Positions 1 through 9,300 of a stretch of DNA of 64,000 bases are shown here, piece by piece (the stretch's first letter is position 1; each line of letters starts with the position of its first letter). The notes under the pieces are model-generated. The model was not told the origin of the DNA. It saw nothing but the letters and a program-made list of their open reading frames with translations, and searched no databases. The DNA is from Streptomyces sp. CB03234 (GTDB lineage: Bacteria > Actinomycetota > Actinomycetes > Streptomycetales > Streptomycetaceae). The stretch covers positions 744,001 through 808,000 of the forward strand of contig NZ_LIYH01000003.1 in NCBI RefSeq assembly GCF_001905885.1, written 5' to 3'. A program made the translations under genes and the position numbers.

Positions 1-3000
1 GCACCGCGAGCAGCGCCAGGTGGGAGGGGGTCGCCTTGAGGAACCCGGGGCGCGGCGCGCCGCTGCCGGGGCCCTCCAGGGCAGTGACGCGGACGGTCCC
101 GCCGCTGATCAGCGGGCCGTACAGGGCGGTCACGGTGAGGTCGAAGGAGACCGGGGAGTGCAGCAGCGCGGACTCGGCGACGGACGGGTACCGCTCACGG
201 ACGTAGGCCAGGTAGACCGCGACGGTGCGGTGCGTCACGACGACGCCCTTGGGGCGGCCGGTGGAGCCGGAGGTGTAGATGACGTACGCGGGGTGCTCCG
301 GCGCCAGCGGGGCGGTGCGGTCGGCGTCTGCGGGGTCGGTCACCGGGGAGTGGCGCTGGGCGGTGACGTCCAGCACGGGCAGCCCGGCGGGGACGGCGTC
401 GAGGGTGCCGGGCCCGGCCAGCACCAGCGCGGGCGAGGAGTCCTCCAGCATGTACGCGATGCGCTCGGCCGGGTAGTCGGGGTCGACGGGCACATAGGCC
501 GCGCCGGACTTGACCACCGCGAGCAGTGCGGTCACCAGGTCGGCGGAGCGGGGCAACAGGACCGCGACGCGCTGCTCGGGGCCGGCGCCCATCGCGATCA
601 GGGCGTGCGCCAGCCGGTTGGCCCGGACGTCGAGTTCAGCGTACGTGAGGGCCGTGTCACCCTCCACCAGCGCCGGCGCGTCCGGGGTGCGGGCGGCCTG
701 GGCCTGGAACAGCTCGGGCAGCAGCGGTCCGGTCGGCACCACCGGTGCGGTGCCGAACTCGCCCAGGACCAGGGAGCGTTCGGAGTCGGACAGGATCCGG
801 ATGGCGCTGACCCGGCGGCCGGGGGCGGCCGTGAACGCCTCCAGGACGCGTACCAGGCGGGCCGCCATCGCCTCGATGGTGGCCCGGTCGAACAGGTCGG
901 TGCTGTACTCCAGCCGGCCGGAGATCCCGGCCGGGGCCTCCTGGCCGGCCGACCGCTCGTCCAGCCCGAAGAGCAGGTCGATCTTGGTGACGCCGGGGTC
1001 CACCTGCTGCGGGGTGGTGGTCAGACCGGGCAGCTCCAGGGTGGACTCGGCCGGGGTCTGGACGTCCATCATGACCTGGAAGAGCGGGTTGCGGGCGAGC
1101 GAGCGTACCGGGTTCAGCGCCTCGACGAGCCGCTCGAAGGGCACGTCCTGGTGGGCGTGGGCGGAGAGCGCCATCTCCCGGGAGCGGCCCAGCAGTTCGC
1201 TGACGGTCGGGTCGCCGCTGAGGTCGTTGCGGAAGACCACGGTGTTGACGAAGCAGCCGATCAGCTCGTCCAGCCGGGCGTCGCCGCGCCCGGCGACCGC
1301 GCTGCCGAGCGGGATGTCGGTGCCCGCGCCGAGCTTGCTCAACGTGACGGCGACGGCGCTCTGGAGGACCATGAAGAGGCTGGCCCGGTGGGCGCGGCCC
1401 AGCTCGATCAGACGGCAGTGCAGACCGGGGTCTATGTCGAAGCGCACGATGTCGCCGCGCTGGCTCAGCTCAGTCGGGCGCGGCCGGTCCATCGGCAGGG
1501 CCAGTTCCTCGGGCAGGCCCGACAACTGGCCCTTCCAGTAGGCGAGCTGACGGCCCAGCGGGCTGTCCGGGTCGGTCTCGTCGCCGAGTGCGGTCTGCTG
1601 CCACAGGGTGTAGTCGGCGTACTGCACGGCCATCGGCGTGAAGGCGGGGGCGGCGCCCCGGGCGCGGGCGGTGTAGGCGGTGCCCAGGTCGCGGGCGAGC
1701 GGGGCCAGCGAGAGACCGTCGGCGACGATGTGGTGCAGTACGACCAGCAGGACGTGCTCCTCGGGACCGAGGACCAGCAGCCGGGGCCGTACGGCGAGCC
1801 CGGCGGTCAGGTCGAAGCCCTCCGCGACGGTCGCGGCGACGGTGGCGTCCAGCTCCTCGGCGGTGACCGGCCGCTCGATGAGCCGCGCCTGGGCGGCGGC
1901 ATCGGCCGGGGTCAGGATCTCCTGACGGGGGCGGCCGTCGGTCTCGGGGAAGACGGTGCGCAGGCTTTCGTGGCGGGCGAGCACGTCCGTGACCGCCGCG
2001 GCGAGCGCGGCCCGGTCCAGGCGCCCGGAGAGCCTGAGCGCGAGACCCATGTTGTACGCGCCGCTCGGGCCCTGAAGCCGGTTGACCAGCCACAGCCGTT
2101 GCTGGGTGAGGGAGAGGGGCAGCTCGTCGGGGCGCGGCTGGGGGCGCAGCGCGGCAGCGGCCGGCCGGTCCTCCCGCTCGGTGAGGGCGGCGAGGGCGGC
2201 GACCGTGGGGTTCTCGAAGACGGTACGGATGGAGAGTTCGGCGCCGAAGGAGTCACGGATGCGGCCCAGCAGCCGGATCGCGGTCAGCGAGTGGCCGCCC
2301 AGGTCGAAGAAGTTGTCGTCCACGCCGACCGGCGGGGCGTCGGCGGCCGGCTTGAGGACGTCGGTGACGAGCGCGCACAGCGCCTCCTCTCGGGGCCCGG
2401 TGGGCGCCCGGTAGGCGGCGCGGGTCTGCGGCCCGGGCTCCGGCCCGCCGCCCTGCTCCGGTGGGGTCCACCCGGCGGGCGCGTCCAGTGGCACGGACTC
2501 CAGGGGGGTGTCCGGGGCGGATCCGGCCAGTGCGGCGAGGTAGCCGGTGAGCGCCTGGCGGTGGCCCAGGAGGTCGGCTTCGCCGTAGAGGTCGGCGTTG
2601 GCGTGGAGGTCGATGAGGAAGCCGTCGCCGGGTGTGCGGTTGTCCACGATGAGGGACAGGTCCTCCTCGGGACCGATGGAGAAGCCCCGCACGGTGGCGT
2701 CGTGCCCGGCGAACTCCAGCCGCTCGCCGTACATGATCAGGTTGATCTCGGCGCCCCACAGCCGCTTGCGGTCGCCGACCAGGCCGAGGTCGCGGTGGAT
2801 GTCCTCGTAGCGGTAGCGCTGGTGGCGCAGGGCCTGGTGGAGGGTGTCACTGACGGTGCGCAGCAGGCCGGCGACGGTCTGCCCGGGGGTGAGCCGGATT
2901 CTGACCGGCAGCGCGTTGGACACCATGCCGGGGGTGCGCTTGGCCTCGGCGCCGAGGCGGGCGGAGGTGGCCAGGCCCAGCACGATGTCGTCGGCGCCTG

Positions 3001-3805
3001 TGAGCCGGTGCAGGTAGCCGGCGATGGCTGCGACGACGGCTGCCGGCCAGCTCACGCGGGTTTCCCGGGCGAGGTCCCGCAGGGTCTCGGCATCGGCGGC
3101 GGGAATCTCGCCGGCCTGCCGGACGTGGTCGACCGGCACCCGGCCGGGGCGGGGGGCGAGGCTGACGGGGTCGGCGGCGCCGATGCCCTCGAGCGCCTGC
3201 GTCCAGTAGGCGCGGTCCGTGGTGAACTGCTCGGAGGCGCGGTAGGCGGTATCGGTGGCGACCAGGCCGGCGAAGCTGCCGAACGGGCTGGGCTCGGGCT
3301 CGGCGCCGGTGGCCAGGGCGGTGTAGAGCGCGGCCGCCCGCGCGGCGATCAGACCCCAGCTGTAGCCGTCCACGACGGCGTGGTGGACACGGCTGAACCA
3401 GGTGTAGCGGTCGTCGGCCAGTTTGAGCAGGGCGAAGGTGAACAGCGGGTCGACGGCCAGGTCCACTGGCGTGGTGACGTGGGCGAGCATCCACTCCTCG
3501 GCGGAGGCCGCCGGGTCGGCCGCGCCGCTGAAGTCGGGGGTGTGCAGGACCCAGCCCAGTTCGGCCTCGGACAGCACGGTCTGCACCGGCCCGTCGGGGC
3601 CGGGGAGGAAGCGGACCCGCAGCGTCTCGGCCTCGTCCACCGTGCGGCGCAGCGCCGCCTCGAACAGCCCGGCGTCGACCGCTCCCGCGATCTCCACGCA
3701 TTCGGCGATGCTGAACATCGGGTTGTCCGGGTTGATGTGCTGGGCCAGCCACATTCCGTGTTGAGCGGCCGTCAGCGGCAGCTGGTGTCCATTCCGATCG
3801 GCCAT
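1..3805 (-). CDS. Non-ribosomal peptide synthetase, C-T-C-A (3' end outside window)
   Basis: N-terminal 1268 residues of an NRPS; the gene runs off the left edge. I take the ATG at 3805, with GGAG nine bases upstream; another ATG lies 6 bases earlier. Domain order is condensation 1 (HHAVVDG near residue 141), carrier (LGGHSL, pantetheine serine near 504), condensation 2 (HHIVADG near 689) and adenylation (YTSGSTGRPKG near 1173, then the edge). No adenylation domain sits between condensation 1 and the first carrier, so that carrier must be charged in trans or by another subunit. The substrate code of the visible adenylation domain is cut off. A strong hairpin at 4015-4048 separates it from the P450 upstream, so it probably has its own promoter. 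The hydroxylase and P450 upstream are typical NRPS tailoring enzymes. No MbtH-like gene is in the window. Confidence 0.93.
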   Translation of the reverse strand, partial: MADRNGHQLPLTAAQHGMWLAQHINPDNPMFSIAECVEIAGAVDAGLFEAALRRTVDEAETLRVRFLPGPDGPVQTVLSEAELGWVLHTPDFSGAADPAASAEEWMLAHVTTPVDLAVDPLFTFALLKLADDRYTWFSRVHHAVVDGYSWGLIAARAAALYTALATGAEPEPSPFGSFAGLVATDTAYRASEQFTTDRAYWTQALEGIGAADPVSLAPRPGRVPVDHVRQAGEIPAADAETLRDLARETRVSWPAAVVAAIAGYLHRLTGADDIVLGLATSARLGAEAKRTPGMVSNALPVRIRLTPGQTVAGLLRTVSDTLHQALRHQRYRYEDIHRDLGLVGDRKRLWGAEINLIMYGERLEFAGHDATVRGFSIGPEEDLSLIVDNRTPGDGFLIDLHANADLYGEADLLGHRQALTGYLAALAGSAPDTPLESVPLDAPAGWTPPEQGGGPEPGPQTRAAYRAPTGPREEALCALVTDVLKPAADAPPVGVDDNFFDLGGHSLTAIRLLGRIRDSFGAELSIRTVFENPTVAALAALTEREDRPAAAALRPQPRPDELPLSLTQQRLWLVNRLQGPSGAYNMGLALRLSGRLDRAALAAAVTDVLARHESLRTVFPETDGRPRQEILTPADAAAQARLIERPVTAEELDATVAATVAEGFDLTAGLAVRPRLLVLGPEEHVLLVVLHHIVADGLSLAPLARDLGTAYTARARGAAPAFTPMAVQYADYTLWQQTALGDETDPDSPLGRQLAYWKGQLSGLPEELALPMDRPRPTELSQRGDIVRFDIDPGLHCRLIELGRAHRASLFMVLQSAVAVTLSKLGAGTDIPLGSAVAGRGDARLDELIGCFVNTVVFRNDLSGDPTVSELLGRSREMALSAHAHQDVPFERLVEALNPVRSLARNPLFQVMMDVQTPAESTLELPGLTTTPQQVDPGVTKIDLLFGLDERSAGQEAPAGISGRLEYSTDLFDRATIEAMAARLVRVLEAFTAAPGRRVSAIRILSDSERSLVLGEFGTAPVVPTGPLLPELFQAQAARTPDAPALVEGDTALTYAELDVRANRLAHALIAMGAGPEQRVAVLLPRSADLVTALLAVVKSGAAYVPVDPDYPAERIAYMLEDSSPALVLAGPGTLDAVPAGLPVLDVTAQRHSPVTDPADADRTAPLAPEHPAYVIYTSGSTGRPKGVVVTHRTVAVYLAYVRERYPSVAESALLHSPVSFDLTVTALYGPLISGGTVRVTALEGPGSGAPRPGFLKATPSHLALLAV

Positions 3806-4014
3806 TGCCATTCACTCCGATTGAGTAGACGCGTCGAGACCCGGGGGGAGAACGCCGGACTGCCGTTGCGGCGGCGGCGGCGACCCGATCACACTACGAA
3901 GCGCCGCGTCGGGCGCCATGAGCTCATGGAAAACTTCGAACCGCCGGGACGCGCATATCGAAGAATGCTCATCGCCATTTACGGACGGGGAAAAGGGAGC
4001 ACCGAGAAGAACGA

Positions 4015-4048
4015 GCGAGTGCCCCGCCCGATGGGGCGGGGCACTCGC
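4015..4048 (-). terminator. Strong hairpin between P450 and NRPS genes
   Basis: Perfect 15-bp inverted repeat (4015-4029 with 4034-4048) around a 4-base loop, in the spacer downstream of the P450 stop at 4076. It should stop leftward transcription from the upstream operon. The NRPS is therefore likely a separate transcript. Confidence 0.75.
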
Positions 4049-4075
4049 ATTCCGTACGGACCGGCAGCGGGGGTT

Positions 4076-5329
4076 CTACCGGACCGGACGCAGGGACACG
4101 GGCAGACTGCTGTACCCGTGCAGGAAATTGGAGTGGATGGGCACGGCGGGGCCGATGAGCGCGGCGTCCTCGACGTGCGTGCGCAGGGCGCTCAGCAGGG
4201 CGTGGATCTCGGCCCGGCCCAGGTAGGCGCCGAGGCAGAAGTGCGGCCCGTAGCCGAAGGAGACGTGCTTGTTGGGGGTGCGGCCGAGGTCGAAGACCTC
4301 GGGGTCGGTGAAGACCTCCTCGTCGTAGTTGGCGGAGCTGTTCCAGAGGGTGACGACATCGCCGGCGCGGATGACCCGGCCGCCGATCTCCACGTCCTCC
4401 AGGGCGCGCCGCCCGAAGTGCATGGCGGGGCTCACCCAGCGCAGCACCTCCTCGACGGCGCTGTCCACGGTGACCTCGCCGGCTCTGAGCCGGCGCCACT
4501 GCTCGGGGTGCCTGATCAGCTCGTGCATCCCGCAGATCATGGACAGCCGGCTGGTCTCGTCGCCGCCGATGATGACGCTGTAGCAGTTGAAGACGATCTC
4601 CTGCTCGGTCAGCGGCCGGCCGTCGACGGTCGCGGTGGCGAGCACACTGACCACGTCGTCCCGGGGGTCGTCGCGCCGGTCTTCGGCCAGGTCGGAGAAG
4701 TACAGGAGGAGTTCGTTGCGGGCCACCACGGCGTCCTCGGCGGACCGGTCGGCCTCTTCCGCGCTCAGCGCCTCCTTGGTGAGGGACAGCAGGTAGTCGC
4801 GGTCGGCGGGCGGTACGCCGAGCAGGTCCGCGATGGTGGCCATCGGGATGTGCTCGGCGACGTCCTGGGCGAAGTCCACGGTGCCGCGCGCGACGGCCTC
4901 CCGCACCAGCCGGTCGGCGCGCTGCCGCACGCCCTCCACGACGGGTTCCAGCACGCGCGGGGCGAACGCCTTGAGCAGCAGGTTGCGCAGTTCGCGGTGG
5001 CGGCGCCCGTCGGTGACGGCGAGCATCTGGCCGGCCGCCGAGTCGCCGCCCTCGAGGAGGGTCGCCAGGACGTTGCCGCGCTCGGAGGTGAACCGCTTGT
5101 TGTCGCGGTACACCTCCATGATGTCGTGGTAGCGGGAGAGAACCCAGAAGCCGGGCACCGCGCGGCCCCGCACCGGGTGCCAGTGCACCGGCGCCTCCCG
5201 CCGGAACTCCCGCCACAGCGACACGAGTCCGTCCTTGTCGTTCAGGAAGGTCTGCGGGTCGGTCAGGTCGACGCCGGCCGCTGCACGCGGGGCGGTGGCG
5301 CCGGTGAAGGTGTCCATGGCCGTCGTCAC
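4076..5329 (-). CDS. Cytochrome P450 (NRPS tailoring type)
   Basis: Class I bacterial P450 of 417 residues. It shows the I-helix oxygen-activation motif IGGDETS, an ExxR pair within EEVLR, and the heme-ligand motif FGYGPHFCLG. A heme mono-oxygenase of this CYP107-like type usually hydroxylates a free or carrier-bound substrate, with electrons from ferredoxin. The GTG start at 5329 lies two bases after the stop of the upstream hydroxylase gene, so translation is probably coupled; an in-frame ATG lies 12 bases further in. Being directly upstream of the NRPS, it plausibly oxidises the peptide or a carrier-bound residue. The substrate cannot be read from sequence. Confidence 0.93.
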   Translation of the reverse strand: MTTAMDTFTGATAPRAAAGVDLTDPQTFLNDKDGLVSLWREFRREAPVHWHPVRGRAVPGFWVLSRYHDIMEVYRDNKRFTSERGNVLATLLEGGDSAAGQMLAVTDGRRHRELRNLLLKAFAPRVLEPVVEGVRQRADRLVREAVARGTVDFAQDVAEHIPMATIADLLGVPPADRDYLLSLTKEALSAEEADRSAEDAVVARNELLLYFSDLAEDRRDDPRDDVVSVLATATVDGRPLTEQEIVFNCYSVIIGGDETSRLSMICGMHELIRHPEQWRRLRAGEVTVDSAVEEVLRWVSPAMHFGRRALEDVEIGGRVIRAGDVVTLWNSSANYDEEVFTDPEVFDLGRTPNKHVSFGYGPHFCLGAYLGRAEIHALLSALRTHVEDAALIGPAVPIHSNFLHGYSSLPVSLRPVR

Positions 5330-5331
5330 GG

Positions 5332-6297
5332 TCAGGCCTTGCGCTGGGTCATGGCCACCAGCACCTTGCGGTCACCGGTGAAGGGGCGGCGGCCGTGCGA
5401 GGTGAGGATGTTGTCGATCATCAGGAGGTCGCCGGTGCGCCACGGCTCGGCCAGCGTGGTCTCGGCGTACGCGCCCTGGATGGTCTCGATCTCCTCGGCG
5501 CCGATCGGGCTGCCGTCGCCGTAGTAGGCGTTGCGGGGCAGGCCGTCCTCGCCGCAGATCTCCAGCAGGCCCTCTCGGACGGCCTGCGGCAGGGCCTCGA
5601 CGTGGAAGAGGTGCGCCTGGTTGAACCAGACCTTCTTCCCGGTGACCGGGTGCACCGTCACGGCGGGCCGGCGCTGCCGGGTGCGCAGCACGTCCCCGTC
5701 CCACTCGGTCCGGATGCCGTGCTCGGCGCAGTAGTTCTCCACATGGCCCTTGTCGTCGCTCTGGAAGCCCTCCTGCCAGGACAGGCCCATGCCCGTGCGG
5801 TAGGTGCGGGTGTAGAGCACGCCCTTGTCCTCGAAGCGGCGCACCAGGTCGGCGGGCAGCTTCTCCAGCACGGCCCCGCTGTCCGCGACGGGAGTCTCGC
5901 CGCCGGTCTGCGCGGCGAGCGCACAGAAGAAGAACACGTTGTGCGGCCAGTTCTCCGAGTACGCGCTCTCGTTGTGCTGCGGGATGCTCTGGTCGGCCGG
6001 GTACTCGGTCGAGGTGTAGACCTTGCCGGTGACCCGGCTGCGCGGCGTGGAGCGCTCGTTGTACTCCAGGGTGGCGCCGCCGATCTCCTCGGCCAGGTCG
6101 GCGAGTTCCGCCTGCTCCACCAGGCCGCTGCCCTTGACCATGACCGCCGCGTGCTCGTACATCGCGGAGCGCAGGGCCTCGGCGTTGGCGGTGAACCAGG
6201 CCCGGTGGTCGCCGTCGTGGCGGGGGGTGACGCGCACCAGGCGGGTGCCGTTGCGCTCCGCGATCTCGGTGTCGGCGTCGGTGAAAGGCGTCTTCAT
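5332..6297 (-). CDS. SyrP-type TauD-family Fe(II)/2-oxoglutarate hydroxylase
   Basis: A 321-residue TauD/clavaminate-synthase-fold dioxygenase, closest in character to SyrP, which beta-hydroxylates aspartate on a carrier protein in syringomycin assembly. The first half of the iron triad is HNE in the stretch PQHNESAYSENWP; the distal histidine is in SHGRRPF, followed by the arginine expected to bind 2-oxoglutarate. The ATG at 6297 is chosen because the frame opens much further upstream only inside the preceding gene. Seven bases separate it from the stop of the YD-repeat gene, and its ribosome site lies within that gene's end. Likely role: beta-hydroxylation of an amino acid bound to the NRPS. 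Asp as substrate is inference from the family. Confidence 0.88.
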   Translation of the reverse strand: MKTPFTDADTEIAERNGTRLVRVTPRHDGDHRAWFTANAEALRSAMYEHAAVMVKGSGLVEQAELADLAEEIGGATLEYNERSTPRSRVTGKVYTSTEYPADQSIPQHNESAYSENWPHNVFFFCALAAQTGGETPVADSGAVLEKLPADLVRRFEDKGVLYTRTYRTGMGLSWQEGFQSDDKGHVENYCAEHGIRTEWDGDVLRTRQRRPAVTVHPVTGKKVWFNQAHLFHVEALPQAVREGLLEICGEDGLPRNAYYGDGSPIGAEEIETIQGAYAETTLAEPWRTGDLLMIDNILTSHGRRPFTGDRKVLVAMTQRKA

Positions 6298-6304
6298 CGG
6301 GATG

Positions 6305-9300
6305 TCAGTCCCTTTCCACGTCGAAGGTGTATCCGTCGGTGCTGGTGTGGTTGACCGGGTCGCCGGCCGCGTACTCGTAGGCGCTGTGGAACGGGTCCGG
6401 GGCGGAAACCGGCGCGGAGAACCGGCCGGTGTCCGGGTTGAGCACCCGGGTGCCGAGGACCACGTTGAAGAAGGAGCCCTCGTGCTCGGTGGCGACCTGG
6501 AACTGGCCGAGGCGGCCGTAGTCGTGGGAGCCCGGCATGTTGTCCGGGACGTGCTGCGGGTCGGGAGTGCCGTCGGCGCGCAGCGGCTCGCCGTAGAGCC
6601 CGTACTGGTAGAGCCCGCCGCGCTGCCGCCCATCGGCACCCGTGAGGGCGAAGACGTCCCCGCGCACGGTGGTGTGGCTCCAGGTCGTGCGGGCTGCGGC
6701 CGGGTCGCCGCCCGCAGCGCTGAGCACGAGTCCGCCGGGAAGCCGGACCACCCGGGTGAGCAGGCGCCGGTCGGTGCCGTTCAGCGCCAGGTCCACGTCG
6801 CCGTTGTCCGTGGAGGTGTGGGAGTAGTACACCGTGGAGCTGCCGGCCGCCGACCTCGCGGTGCGGCTGGTGAGGTGGTCCGCGATGTCCTGGCCGTACC
6901 TGACGTCGGCCGCACCCTCGCCGGTCACGGCGCCGCCCAGGTGGCGCTCGACGGTGTCCTGGCGCTGCGTCACCGTGCGGCCGCCGGCGGTGTAGCCGGA
7001 GAGGTGCCCGTTGAGGGTGTACGTGAAGCCGGTCAGCTCCCCGTCACCGAGCGCCGCGAGCAGCCGTCCGGACGCGTCGTAGCAGTAGGAGGTGGTACGG
7101 GTGCCGCGCGCTGAGCGGTCGGTGGCGACGGAGACGTTGCTCGCCGCGCCCGCTTCCGCCCGGGTGCCGGCCGGGCAGCCGGCCGCGGCGCGCGCCGTGA
7201 AGTCGCGGCCGTACTCGTGGCCGCCGATCCACGCCTGCACCAGCCGGCCCGCCGCGTCGTATCGGTAGTTGGGCCCGTCGGGCCGGGCGTCCTGTCCGGC
7301 GGTGCGCTCGTCGACGATGGTCCCGGACCGCGAGCGGGTGACCTCGGAGGGCAGGGAGCGCCCGTCCGCGAGGGTCCAGTTCTTGGTGGTCAGCCGGCCG
7401 GCGGCGTCGCGGGCCAGCTCCAGGCGGGTGCCGTTGGCGTAGCGGACCTTCTCCAGCGCGCCGGCGGCGTCGTAGGAGGCGTCCGCGAGACGGGTGCCGT
7501 TCAGGGTCACCGAGATCTTGCGTCCGGCGGCGTCGTAGCCGGTCTGCAGGGTCTGCGGGCGGTCCGCCGGGTTCGGCGCAACGGTGCGCTCCGCGACGGC
7601 GCGCCCGGCCCGGTCGAGGTCGAGCACGGTGTGGGTGCCCTGGGTGTCGGTGTACTGGACGCGCCGGCCGAGCAGGTCGGTGACGATGACCAGGGTCTGG
7701 CCGGGCGTCCGGGCCACGGTGGTCAGGGGGTCGCCGTGGTGGGCGTGGTCGTAGACGACGTCACGGGCCGGCAGGTGGGCGTTGCCCTCGATCTTCATGC
7801 CGGTCATCCGGCCGCGCGCGTCGTAGCTCACGCACGTCCACTTGTCGCCGCCGAAGTTGACGGCGACGGGCAGCCCGCGCGCACTGAAGACGAACTTCTC
7901 GACCCGGCCGGGGCCGCTCGCCGGGGCGGGCAGTGTGACCGACTTCGGCAGCCCGCGCTGCGGCGCCGGGTCGTCCTCCTCGGTGCAGGGGTTGTCGGCG
8001 CTCTCGTCGGTGCCGTAATACGCGTACTCCTGCCGGGCTCCGTCGGGTCCGGTCTTGGCGACCGGCCGGAACGCCTCGTCAAAGGAGTACAGCGTCTTGA
8101 GCGCCAGCCCCCCGGGGTCGGTCTCGGTGCCGAACGGCAGCCCCTGCTCGCTGAGCAGGTTACGGGTGACCAGGTGCGGCACGCCGTCGGTGTCGGCACG
8201 TTCGGCCGTCACTCCCTCGGGGCCGTACGCGGTCGTGGTGGACGGCACCTTCTCGCACCCCTGCGGGGCGGGTGCCAGCGGCTTCAGGTCGGGGCCGAAG
8301 CAGGACGCGGGGCCCGGGCCGTAGGCGCCGACGGGCAGGCCGGCCTCGTTGTGGACGGTCGTCGTCATCCGCCCGGCCGCGTCGGTGACCGAGGCGGGCT
8401 GGTCCGCGGCGGTCCAGGTCTGCCGGACCGTGCGACCGGTGGCGTCGGTGTCGTCGGTCAGCCGGCCGGCGGCGTCGAAGCCGACTTTCCTGGCCCAGCC
8501 GTGGGGAGAGGCCAGGCCGGCGACGCGGACCTCGGTGACGCCGGGGGTGTAGGCGTAGCTGCGCTGCGGCCGGCGGTCGGGGCGCAGCACGTTGCCGGTG
8601 GGTTCGGGCGCGGTGATCCGGGCCGCCTGTGCGGTGCCGGGGCGGTACTCGATACGGAACTGGGCCGCCGGGGTGTCGCGTAGCGAGGGCGCCACCCCGA
8701 CCCAGTCGGTGAGCAGCGGCGTGCGGACGGCGACCAGCCGGTGGTCGGCGGTGAACCCGAAGTCGGTGGTCTCCCCGCCGGGGTTGACGACCCGGGTCAG
8801 GGTGCCGCCCCGGTACAGGAGCCGGCTGGTCCCGGCGCCCGGGACCCGCACGGCGCACACGTAGCCGGCGGGCGCGCCGCTGTCGTCCCCGCACTCCGGG
8901 CTGCCGGCGTAGAGGAACCGCAGGCCGTCCTCCTCGGCAGCCTTGATCCGAGCGGCGGTGTCCTCGGCCGCCCTGTTCCGGGGTGTCTTGTTTCCGGGTG
9001 CCTCGTTCCGGTGGGCCTTGCTCCGGGGCGCGGCGGCCCTGCCCTCGCGGCCGGCCGCGCGTTCTCCCGCCGCCCCCGCGAGGAGGTGGCCGCCGGGTGC
9101 GGTGAGCCCGGTGGGCCCGTCCTGCCCAGCCGGGGCGGCCTCGGCCGGTGCGGCGGCCCCGGCGGTGGTCTCCGGGCCCGTCGCCGCAGGGCTGACCGTC
9201 CAGCCCGGCGGGAGGACCGCGCCGGACGGGGTCAGCCAGGAGGACGGGACGGGGGCGGCTCGGTCGGTGCCGGCGATCCAGAGGGCGAGGTGGTCCGCGT

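Noticed and set aside
20..5524. An 1834-codon open frame on the plus strand
   Set aside because: It is antisense to the NRPS, P450 and hydroxylase genes, all of which show complete catalytic motifs. It is a GC-codon shadow with no domain.
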